A stretch of DNA of 64,000 nucleotides from Xanthomonas sp. CFBP 8443 (GTDB lineage Bacteria; Pseudomonadota; Gammaproteobacteria; Xanthomonadales; Xanthomonadaceae): contig NZ_CP102592.1 in assembly GCF_025666195.1 (NCBI RefSeq), forward strand, positions 3,720,001 through 3,784,000, read 5' to 3'. Both the position numbers and the translations under genes were made by a program. The notes beneath the pieces were generated by a model. That model searched no databases. It was not told the DNA's origin and saw nothing but the letters and a program-made list of their open reading frames with translations. This document shows positions 27,415 through 34,953 of the stretch, one piece after another (position 1 is the stretch's first letter; the number at the start of each line of letters is the position of its first letter).

Positions 27415-30405
27415 ATGAAAAAGCTTTCCCTTCTCCGCAGGCCCGCCCTGCTCGCGCTGGCGCTGGGCGCTGCCCTCGCCGCGCCGCCCGCCCTGGCCCA
27501 GTCCACCACCGGCGCCGTCGCCGGGCAGGCGCCGGCCAACGCGCAACGCGTGCAGGTGCGCAGCGACAGCGGCCTCAGCCGCGAAGTCGCGGTCGATGCG
27601 CGCGGCCGCTACAGCATCGGCCAGTTGCCGCTGGGCACCTACACCATCGTCGCCAAGGGCGCCGACGACGCCGTGCTCGGCAGCCGCGAAGGCGTGGGCC
27701 TGACCGTCGGCGCGGTCACCGATGTCTCCTTCGCCGCGGTCACCAGCCTGACCGGGGTCAACGTCAGCGCCGACCGCGCCGCCGCGGCGATCGACGTCAG
27801 CAGCGTCGACTCGCGCACCGTGATCAATGCCGAACAGCTGCAGCGGCTGCCGCTGGGGCGCTCGGCCGAGGCGATCGCGCAGCTGGCGCCCGGCGTGTCC
27901 GGCAACAGCGGCAGCGGCACCTACATCGGCCCGACCGGCGCGCAGCTGCTCAGCTTCGGCGGCTCGTCGGCCGCCGAGAACGCCTATTACATCAACGGCT
28001 TCAACACCACCGACCCGCTGCGCGGACTGGGCGGGCTGACCCTGCCCTACGGCAGCATCGACCAGTTGGAGGTCTACACCGGCGGCTACAGCGCCAAGTA
28101 CGGCCGCTCCGACGGCGGCGTGATCAACGCGGTCGGCAAGCGCGGCAGCAACGAATGGCATTTCGGCGGCCAGGCGACCTGGGAACCGGACGGCCTGCGC
28201 ACTTCGCAGAAGGACGTCTACGCGCCCGGCGACGGCACCCTGTACCGGCCGGACAGCAAGAGCAGCGCCACGCTCAGCACGCAGAGCGTGTATGCGGGCG
28301 GCCCGCTGATCCAGGACAAGCTGTTCTTCTTCGGTTCCTACGAACTGCAACGCCAGGACGGCGACAGGTTCTACGGTTCCCGGGAGAACAACACCGGCTA
28401 CTACGACTACGACTACCGGCGCCCGAGCTGGTACGCCAAGCTCGACTGGAACATCAGCGACAACCAGTTGCTGGAGATCACCGGCGCCTCCAGCCGCTAC
28501 ATCACCCGCGGCAGCTACTACGACTACAGCGGCTACGACATCGGCGCGCGCCGCGGCAGCGCCGACACCACCAAGACCGGCGGCGACCTGTGGACCGCCA
28601 AGTACACCGGCTATCTCACCGACCGCCTGACCTTCAGCGCCCAGTACGGCAAGCAGCGCACCGACGACTACGTCGGCAACCCCAACTACAGCGGCGCGCT
28701 GACCTACGTCGACGACGCCGCGTTCCAGAACCCGGCCTACACCGGCGGCACCCCGATCACCAACGCACAGACCACCGCGCTGCTGGTCGATCCGGACCGC
28801 GGCAACCGCACCGACAACCTGCGCCTGGACCTGAATTACGTCATCGGCGAACACAGCATCACCATCGGCATCGACAACCAGAACGCGCGCGCGCTCAACC
28901 GCGGCTCGGTGGCATCGGCCGATGGCTACCAGTGGATCTACGGCCAGTCCAACCCGAACGTGCCGATCAACACCGGCCTCGGCGTGCCGGCCACCGGCGG
29001 CTACGCCAACGGCGAGGACGGCTACTACGTGCGCCAATACGTCTATAGCGCCCTGGCCTCGGTGCGCGCGGTGCAGCGTGCGCAGTACATCGAGGACAAC
29101 TGGCAGGTGAGCGAGCGCTTCCTGCTCAGCCTTGGCCTGCGCCTGGACCAGTTCACCAACTACAACCGCGATGGCGACGCCTACATCAAGCAGACCAGCG
29201 GGCAGTGGGCGCCGCGCCTGGGCTTCAGCTGGGACGTCGACGGCGACGCGCGCTTCAAGGTGTACGGCAACGCCGGCCGCTACTACCTGGCGCTGCCGCT
29301 AAATCCGGCATTCAATGCCGCCGGCGCGACCCTGGCGACCTCGACCTACTACACCTACGGCGGCATCGACGGCAACGGCTACCCGACCGACCTGACCCAG
29401 ATCTCCGACGCGGTCTCCTCCAACAACAACTACGGCATCCTGCCCGATCCGAAGACCGTGGCCACGCAGGGCATCAAGCCCTCGTTCCAGGACGAGTTCA
29501 TCCTCGGCTTCACCAAGGCCTGGGGCGACGACTGGGTCTACGGCGCCAAGGCCACCTACCGCGTGCTGCGCAGCGGCGTGGACGACTACTGCGACAGCGA
29601 CACCGTGTTCGCCGCCGCGGCGGCGCAAGGGCACGCGGTGACCCTGGCCAGCAACCCGGTCAGCTGCTGGCTGATCAATCCGGGCAAGTCCAACACCTTC
29701 ACCCTGGTCGACACCTCGGGCAACTACGTCAGCGTGCCGCTGAGCAATGCCGAACTCGGCTTTCCCAAGTTCAAGCGCAACTACTACGGGCTCAACCTGT
29801 CGCTGGAGCACCCGTTCGACCAGCGCTGGTACGGCCGCGTCGACTACACCTGGTCGCGCAGCTACGGCACCACCGAGGGCCAGCTGCTGTCGGGCATCGG
29901 CCAGACCGCCGTCTCCACCACCCAGGCCTGGGACTACGCGCAGCTGATGGAACATACCAACGGCCCGCAGAGCAACGACCACACCCACCAGTTCAAGTTC
30001 TACGGCTACTACCAGTTCACGCCCGAATGGCTGGTGTCGGCCAACCTCAAGCTGATGTCCGGCACGCCGTTCAGTGCGCTCGGCTCGTACGGCGCCGACC
30101 AGAGCGATCCGTCCGGCTACGGCATCGCCTACCACTATTACCAGGGCGAAGCGGCGCCTCCGGGCAGCCAGGGCCGGCTGCCGTGGCTGAAGCAGCTCGA
30201 TCTGGGCGTGTCGTGGCGGCCGGCGTATGCGGACCACAAGCTGGCCTTCAACCTGGACGTGTTCAACGCCTTCAACGGCCAGGCCACGCTGTGGAAGTAT
30301 CCGTATTCGGAAACGGACCCGGGCAACAGCGATCCGGTATATGGCGCGGCATTGCTGCGCCAGGCGCCGCGCTCGCTGCGGTTGAGCGTCAGCTACGACT
30401 ACTGA
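27415..30405 (+). CDS. Oar-like TonB-dependent outer-membrane receptor
   Basis: This 996-residue protein starts with a signal peptide (LLRRPALLALALGAALAAPP, cleavage after ALAQ). A carboxypeptidase-regulatory-like domain covers about residues 30-110 (VAVDARGRYSIGQLPLGTYT). The plug follows, with NAEQLQRLPLGRSAEAIAQL and YYINGFNTTDPLRGLGGLTL and SIDQLEVYTGGYSAKYG. A large barrel rich in aromatic strands ends in LRLSVSYDY, with an aromatic last residue as expected for outer-membrane insertion. Such receptors are numerous in Xanthomonas; the substrate is unknown. No Fur box is apparent upstream. The nearest energiser gene is the tonB at 25572. Confidence 0.9.
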   Translation: MKKLSLLRRPALLALALGAALAAPPALAQSTTGAVAGQAPANAQRVQVRSDSGLSREVAVDARGRYSIGQLPLGTYTIVAKGADDAVLGSREGVGLTVGAVTDVSFAAVTSLTGVNVSADRAAAAIDVSSVDSRTVINAEQLQRLPLGRSAEAIAQLAPGVSGNSGSGTYIGPTGAQLLSFGGSSAAENAYYINGFNTTDPLRGLGGLTLPYGSIDQLEVYTGGYSAKYGRSDGGVINAVGKRGSNEWHFGGQATWEPDGLRTSQKDVYAPGDGTLYRPDSKSSATLSTQSVYAGGPLIQDKLFFFGSYELQRQDGDRFYGSRENNTGYYDYDYRRPSWYAKLDWNISDNQLLEITGASSRYITRGSYYDYSGYDIGARRGSADTTKTGGDLWTAKYTGYLTDRLTFSAQYGKQRTDDYVGNPNYSGALTYVDDAAFQNPAYTGGTPITNAQTTALLVDPDRGNRTDNLRLDLNYVIGEHSITIGIDNQNARALNRGSVASADGYQWIYGQSNPNVPINTGLGVPATGGYANGEDGYYVRQYVYSALASVRAVQRAQYIEDNWQVSERFLLSLGLRLDQFTNYNRDGDAYIKQTSGQWAPRLGFSWDVDGDARFKVYGNAGRYYLALPLNPAFNAAGATLATSTYYTYGGIDGNGYPTDLTQISDAVSSNNNYGILPDPKTVATQGIKPSFQDEFILGFTKAWGDDWVYGAKATYRVLRSGVDDYCDSDTVFAAAAAQGHAVTLASNPVSCWLINPGKSNTFTLVDTSGNYVSVPLSNAELGFPKFKRNYYGLNLSLEHPFDQRWYGRVDYTWSRSYGTTEGQLLSGIGQTAVSTTQAWDYAQLMEHTNGPQSNDHTHQFKFYGYYQFTPEWLVSANLKLMSGTPFSALGSYGADQSDPSGYGIAYHYYQGEAAPPGSQGRLPWLKQLDLGVSWRPAYADHKLAFNLDVFNAFNGQATLWKYPYSETDPGNSDPVYGAALLRQAPRSLRLSVSYDY

Positions 30406-30462
30406 CCGCGCTGGCGGTGTGCGGGGGCGCCGGCCAGGGACGGCCGGCTTCCCTGCCCGCTG

Positions 30463-31380
30463 TTATTCCGCGACGCTGGCCTGGTGCAGGCGATCGGCCA
30501 GCGCGACGATCTCCGCCGCATCCTGCACGCGCGCGCGCCAGGCGGCGGGGATCCTGTCGATGCCGTAGAAGGCGCCGGCCAGCTGCCCGCAGATCGCCGC
30601 GGTGGTATCGGCGTCGTCGCCGAGATTGGCTGCGCGCAAGACCGCATCGGCGAAACTGTCGGTCGTCGCGAAACACCACAGCGCCGCCGACAGGGCGTCG
30701 ACCACATAACCAGTGCCGCGGATGTGCGCCGCCGGCACCGTAGCGTGGTCGCGCACCGCCAGTGCGCGCAGCGCCGGCGTCTCCAACGCCACATCCTGCG
30801 CGTGCAGCACCTGCGTCCGATTGCCGCCAACAAGCGCGGCGCGCAACTGCAAGGCAAACAGCCGGCACGCATCCAGCGCCTCGGCGGCGGCATGCGTGGT
30901 GCGCGAACTGTCCGCCGCGCGTTCGGCCAGCACTTCGGGGCGATGCGCGTAGTACATCGCCACCGGCGCCAGCCGCATCAGCGAGCCGTTGCCGGCCGAG
31001 CGCGGATCGTCGCTGCCGCTGAAGGCCCCTTCCCCTTCCAGGTAGCGCTCCAGCGCCTGGCGCACGGTGTTGCCGATGTCGAAGCAGGCGCCGGTGCTGC
31101 TGAGGTAGCCATGGCGGTACCAGTTGCAATAGCGGTTCATCTGGTCCGCGGAGTCGAAGCCTTCGCGGTACAGCAGGCTGTGCGCCAGGCACAGCGCCAT
31201 CGAGGTGTCGTCGGTCCACTGCCCCGGCTGCAGATCGAACGGACCGCCGCCGATCATGTCGTCGATCGGGGCGAAGCTGCCGGGCGCCTTGAATTCCAGC
31301 GTCGTCCCCAGCGCATCGCCAACGGCCAGGCCCAGCAGGCAGCCGCGGAAACGTGCGCGCTCGTCTTCGGCCGTGCTCAT
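30463..31380 (-). CDS. ADP-ribosylglycohydrolase family protein
   Basis: This 305-residue protein has the DraG/ARH fold signatures: FRGCLLGLAVGDALGTTLEF, QWTDDTSMALCLAHSLL with the TDDT metal ligands, GNGSLMRLAPVAMYY, and NLGDDADTTAAICGQLAGAF carrying the second metal-binding Asp pair. Such enzymes remove ADP-ribose from proteins or other targets; the target here is unknown. The ATG at 31380 overlaps the tsaB stop codon by 4 bp (ATGA), so it is likely co-translated with tsaB. No ADP-ribosyltransferase gene is seen next to it. Confidence 0.9.
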   Translation of the reverse strand: MSTAEDERARFRGCLLGLAVGDALGTTLEFKAPGSFAPIDDMIGGGPFDLQPGQWTDDTSMALCLAHSLLYREGFDSADQMNRYCNWYRHGYLSSTGACFDIGNTVRQALERYLEGEGAFSGSDDPRSAGNGSLMRLAPVAMYYAHRPEVLAERAADSSRTTHAAAEALDACRLFALQLRAALVGGNRTQVLHAQDVALETPALRALAVRDHATVPAAHIRGTGYVVDALSAALWCFATTDSFADAVLRAANLGDDADTTAAICGQLAGAFYGIDRIPAAWRARVQDAAEIVALADRLHQASVAE

Positions 31381-32078
31381 CGCGCGGCGCGCTGCGCCTG
31401 CTGCTCGGCCAGGGTCAGCGCGACGTTGTCGCGCAGGTAGGCCGGTTCGGCGCGTTCCGGGGCGATCGCTTCGCCGCGCGCATAGGCGGCCAGCGCCAGG
31501 GTCAGCACGTCGGCGGCATGCGGCAGCGCCTGCGCATCGACGCTGCGCAGCTGCGCGCCCAGGCGCCGCTGCAACGCACCGTCGATCGCCGCCAGCCCGG
31601 TGCCGACGCCATGCCAGTGCGCGTCCGCATCGGGCAGCACGAACGCGTCCGGCACCAGCACCTGCTCCGGCGTCAGCGCGTGCAGGCCGTCGGCGTCGCG
31701 CACGAAGGTCGCCGCATAGATTTCGCCCATGCGCGCATCGATCGCGGCCAGCACGCGCGGTGCGTCGGCCGGCGCGCGCAAGGCCAGCGCGTGCAAGGTG
31801 GACACCGGCAGCACCGGCAGGTCCAGCGCCAGCGCGATGCCCTGCGCCAGCGCGATCGCCAAGCGCACGCCGGTGAACGCGCCAGGGCCGCGGCCGAAGG
31901 CGATCGCATCGAGCTGGCCGCGGGCGATACCGGCCTCGGCCAGCAACTGCTCGGCCCACGGCAGCGCCAGCTCGGCATGCCGGCGCGGCGCGAGTTCGAA
32001 GCGCTCGAGCACCGCGCCATCGACGTGCACGGCGACGGACAGGGCTTCTGTGGCGGTTTCGAAGGCGAGGATGTTCAT
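31377..32078 (-). CDS. tsaB: tRNA threonylcarbamoyladenosine biosynthesis protein TsaB
   Basis: This 233-residue ASKHA-fold protein has MNILAFETATEALSVAVHVD at the N-terminus, HAELALPWAEQLL, and AFGRGPGAFTGVRLAIALAQ. TsaB binds TsaD in the complex that makes t6A37 on ANN-decoding tRNAs. No Shine-Dalgarno sequence is seen: an inverted-repeat element begins 7 bp upstream of the ATG (32085), leaving a C-rich leader. Confidence 0.95.
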   Translation of the reverse strand: MNILAFETATEALSVAVHVDGAVLERFELAPRRHAELALPWAEQLLAEAGIARGQLDAIAFGRGPGAFTGVRLAIALAQGIALALDLPVLPVSTLHALALRAPADAPRVLAAIDARMGEIYAATFVRDADGLHALTPEQVLVPDAFVLPDADAHWHGVGTGLAAIDGALQRRLGAQLRSVDAQALPHAADVLTLALAAYARGEAIAPERAEPAYLRDNVALTLAEQQAQRAAR

Positions 32079-32084
32079 TGCGGG

Positions 32085-32299
32085 CCGGGACTGGGGACTC
32101 GGGACTGGGGACCCGGAAAGGCGGAAAGCCTAGCATCCATCGCCTCATCGGCACCTGGACGAGCGCACATCCGGAGGCTCCCAGACCGAAGGCCGTGGCG
32201 GCGAGCGAACATCAGCGCGCCTCCGCTTCTTCGAGTCCCGAGTCCCCGGTCCCGAGTCCCGACGCTTCGAGTCCCGAGTCCCCAGTCCCGAGTCCCGAG
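32085..32299. repeat. 14-base-unit inverted-repeat element, copy 1
   Basis: The left arm (32085-32116) reads GGGACTGGGGACTC repeated. The right arm (about 32231-32299) is its reverse complement, built from GAGTCCCGAGTCCCC units with an internal duplication. The arms enclose about 115 bp. The element fills the gap between dinG and tsaB and includes the dinG stop codon and the last 27-28 dinG codons. Other copies are at 34246, 50271 and 53644. Confidence 0.85.
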
Positions 32300-34239
32300 G
32301 CAAAAAACGCCCTCACCTCCTCCACATCGCGGGTCCGCGCGAACGGCGGCAGCGACTCCAGGAAGGTGCGGCCGTAGGACTTGGACAGCAGCCGCGGGTC
32401 GCACAGCACCAGCACGCCGCGGTCGGTCTCGCTGCGGATCAGCCGGCCCACGCCCTGCTTCAGCGCGATCACCGCCTGCGGCAGCTGTTCGTCGCGGAAC
32501 GGGTTGCCGCCGTCGCGGCGGATCGCGTCCAGCCGCGCTTCGAACACCGGATCGTCCGGCGCGGCGAACGGCAGCTTGTCGATCACCACCACGCTCAGCG
32601 CATCGCCGACCACGTCCACGCCTTCGCGGAAGCTGGCCGAGCCGAGCAGCACGCCGTTGCCGGACTCGCGGAAGCGTTGCAGCAAGGTCGCACGCGGCGC
32701 CTCGCCCTGCACGAACAGCGGCCACGGCCCGTCGCGCAGCGCCTCGGCGGCCTCGCGCAGCGCGCGGTGCGAGGCGAACAGCAGGAAGGCACGGCCCTGG
32801 GAGGCCTGCAACACCGGATGCAGCGCGGCGATCAGCGCGGTGCCGAAGCCGCGCGCGTTCGGGTCCGGCAGCGCCGGCAGGTAGCACAGCGCCTGCCGCG
32901 CCCAGTCGAACGGACTGGGCTGCAGCAAGGTCATCGGATCGCTCAGCCCCAGGCGGGTGGCGATGTGCTCGAAATCGCCCTTCACCGCCAGCGTCGCCGA
33001 GGTGAACACCCAGGCCGCGTGCGATTTCTCGCGATGCATGCGCAGCGGGCCGGACACGTCCAGCGGCGTGCGCTGGCAGCGGAAGCCGCGCGCGCTCAGT
33101 TCGTACCACAGCACGTCGTTGGACGGCGGCGCCGGCTCGGCCTCAAAATCCGGGATCGGCGCATCGTCGCCGAGCCAGTGGCCCAGCCGTGCGCGCATCT
33201 CCTGCGCGCGCGCGGCGCAGGCATCGAAACCGGGCGAGGCCTCGCGCAGCACCGCCAGGCTCTCCTGCAGCCGCGCCAGTTCCGCCAGCAGCGCGTCGAA
33301 GCCGTCGCGCACCTGCGGCTTGGCCAGCAAGCGCCATTGCGTGCCGCGGGTGGGCAGCCCTTCCATCGCCGCGCGCAGTTCGCGCAGGGCCTGTTCCAGC
33401 GCCTGCACCGGCGCCTGCAGGCTGGCCAGCGCGCCGGCGACGTGGCGGCTCTCGGCCAGGCAGTCGCGCGCCAGCTCCTGCAGCGGGCGCATGCCGAAGC
33501 TCTCGCCGAAGAAGTTCGCCGCCAGTTCCGGCAGCTGGTGCGCCTCGTCGATGACGAAGGCCTGCGCGCCGGGCAAGATCTCGCCGAAACCCTCCTGCTT
33601 CAGCGCCAGGTCGGCCAGCAGCAGATGGTGGTTGACCACCACCACATCGGCGGCCTGCGCGCGCTGCCGCGCCTGCACCACGAAGCACTCGCTCCAGAAC
33701 GGGCATTCGGTGCCGAGGCAGTTGTCCATCGTCGAGGTGACCATCGGCAGCAGCGGCGAATCGTCGGGCAGCGCCTCCAGTTCGGCGATGTCGCCGAAAC
33801 GGGTGCGCCCGCCCCAGGCGACGATGCGCTGGAACTGCGCGATCTGCTCGCGCGCGGTGAAGCGCGGCTCGCCCTTGGCCTGCTCCAGCCGGTACTTGCA
33901 CAGATAGTTGGCGCGGCCCTTCAGCAGCGCGCTGTTGAGGCCCACGCCCAGCGCCGCGCGCACCCGCGGCAGGTCGCGGTGGTAGAGCTGGTCCTGCAGC
34001 GCGCGGGTGCCGGTGGAGACGATGGTCTTCAATCCCGACAGCAGCGCCGGCACCAGGTACGCGTAGGTCTTGCCGGTGCCGGTCCCGGCCTCGGCCAGCA
34101 GCACGTCGCGCTGCTCGAACGCCTCGGCGATGGCCGCGGTCAAGCGCAACTGCGCCGCGCGCGGCACGAACGCATCGAGCTGGCGGGCAAGCGCACCGCC
34201 TTCGCTGAGCGCTTCGGTGCTGGCGTGGCTGAGGGACAT
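32212..34239 (-). CDS. DinG/YoaA-type XPD-family DNA helicase
   Basis: The 675-residue superfamily 2 helicase has Walker A in LLAEAGTGTGKTYAYL and a DEAH box in AFVIDEAHQLPEL. Four cysteines for an iron-sulfur cluster are seen (NYLCKYRL; NCLGTECPFWSEC). Motif VI is GVGRLIRSETDRGVLVLCD. Lengths and motifs fit YoaA of E. coli better than DinG; these proteins unwind 5'-tailed DNA during repair of replication damage. The native protein probably ends near VRAFFA: the final 27-28 residues (SGLGTGDSGLEASGLGTGDS and on) are encoded by the right arm of repeat copy 1. Another copy begins 7 bp upstream of the ATG, and no Shine-Dalgarno is visible. Confidence 0.92.
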   Translation of the reverse strand: MSLSHASTEALSEGGALARQLDAFVPRAAQLRLTAAIAEAFEQRDVLLAEAGTGTGKTYAYLVPALLSGLKTIVSTGTRALQDQLYHRDLPRVRAALGVGLNSALLKGRANYLCKYRLEQAKGEPRFTAREQIAQFQRIVAWGGRTRFGDIAELEALPDDSPLLPMVTSTMDNCLGTECPFWSECFVVQARQRAQAADVVVVNHHLLLADLALKQEGFGEILPGAQAFVIDEAHQLPELAANFFGESFGMRPLQELARDCLAESRHVAGALASLQAPVQALEQALRELRAAMEGLPTRGTQWRLLAKPQVRDGFDALLAELARLQESLAVLREASPGFDACAARAQEMRARLGHWLGDDAPIPDFEAEPAPPSNDVLWYELSARGFRCQRTPLDVSGPLRMHREKSHAAWVFTSATLAVKGDFEHIATRLGLSDPMTLLQPSPFDWARQALCYLPALPDPNARGFGTALIAALHPVLQASQGRAFLLFASHRALREAAEALRDGPWPLFVQGEAPRATLLQRFRESGNGVLLGSASFREGVDVVGDALSVVVIDKLPFAAPDDPVFEARLDAIRRDGGNPFRDEQLPQAVIALKQGVGRLIRSETDRGVLVLCDPRLLSKSYGRTFLESLPPFARTRDVEEVRAFFASGLGTGDSGLEASGLGTGDSGLEEAEAR

Positions 34240-34245
34240 TGGGGG

Positions 34246-34411
34246 GCGGGATTGGGGATTCGGGATTGGGGATTCGGCAAAAGCGGCGCGTCGGTTCGCT
34301 AACTACGCGTGCGCGCCGAAGATAGAGGGCACCACAGCGATACGGCTCATCCGCAACAACTGGTCAGCCGCGGCTTTTACCGAATCTCCAATCCCGAATC
34401 CCCAATCCCGG
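34246..34411. repeat. 14-base-unit inverted-repeat element, copy 2
   Basis: The left arm (34246-34284) contains two GGGATTGGGGATTC units and ends CGGCAAAAGC. The right arm (34373-34411) starts GCTTTTACCG and carries the reverse complement with one or two changes. The core is about 88 bp. It lies 7 bp from the dinG start and 8 bp from the lpoP-like stop, so it makes up nearly the entire intergenic region. Confidence 0.9.
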
Positions 34412-34418
34412 CTCTCAA

Positions 34419-34937
34419 TCAGTACCGCTTCACACCCGCCACCGTGCAGCGTTCGATCTGCGCATGCGCGGACGCCGCGTTCTCCTTCTGCCCGCGCGCC
34501 AGCCGCGATTGCTCGATCGTGGCCCAGTGCCGGCGGCACAGCGGGCCGGTCTGCGAGCCCAGGTCGATGGCGCGCTTGGCGAAGGCCTCGGCCTGCGCGT
34601 CGTCCTTCAGCAGCAAGGCCAGCTCGGCGCGGTCCTGCAGCAGCGCCGGGTCTTCCGGCACCAGTTGCAGGGCCTGGTCCAGTGCCGCCGCGGCGCCGGC
34701 AAGGTCGCCGGCCGCGCGCTTGCGCTTGGCGCCGTCGCGCAGGTCCTCGACCTGCGGATCGCGCAGCGGTTGCACGCTCAGTTCGGTGTCGTCGACGCCG
34801 CCGCTGGCTTCGATCGCGGCGACGCGCTGTGCCGGCGTGGTGGTGTCCACCGGCGGCGGGGGCGGCGGAGGCGGCGCGCTGACGCAGGAGGCCAGCAGCA
34901 GGCTGAGGGCGGCGATGGCGGGGGCGTATCGGGTCAT
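34419..34937 (-). CDS. TPR lipoprotein, probable PBP1b activator (LpoP-like)
   Basis: This 172-residue protein has a lipoprotein signal (TRYAPAIAALSLLLASC) with the lipid-bearing Cys in LLASC. A proline run (eight Pro) and a disordered stretch follow, then a TPR-like region (AAGDLAGAAAALDQALQLVP, DPALLQDRAELALLLKD, AEAFAKRAIDLG). It lies directly downstream of the PBP1b gene, about 16 bp away. In Pseudomonas aeruginosa, LpoP is a TPR-containing outer-membrane lipoprotein that activates PBP1b. Architecture and position point to the same role here, which I infer. An ATG at 34946 (three codons earlier) is also possible. Confidence 0.7.
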   Translation of the reverse strand: MTRYAPAIAALSLLLASCVSAPPPPPPPPVDTTTPAQRVAAIEASGGVDDTELSVQPLRDPQVEDLRDGAKRKRAAGDLAGAAAALDQALQLVPEDPALLQDRAELALLLKDDAQAEAFAKRAIDLGSQTGPLCRRHWATIEQSRLARGQKENAASAHAQIERCTVAGVKRY

Positions 34938-34953
34938 GGCAGGCATCCGTGGA

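Noticed and set aside
26527-27540. Several open frames in the 142 bp tandem array
   Set aside because: Their products repeat the same words (RGVGVRVRRHR, PSPQPLS) because the DNA is repetitive; no ribosome-binding site or family is seen.
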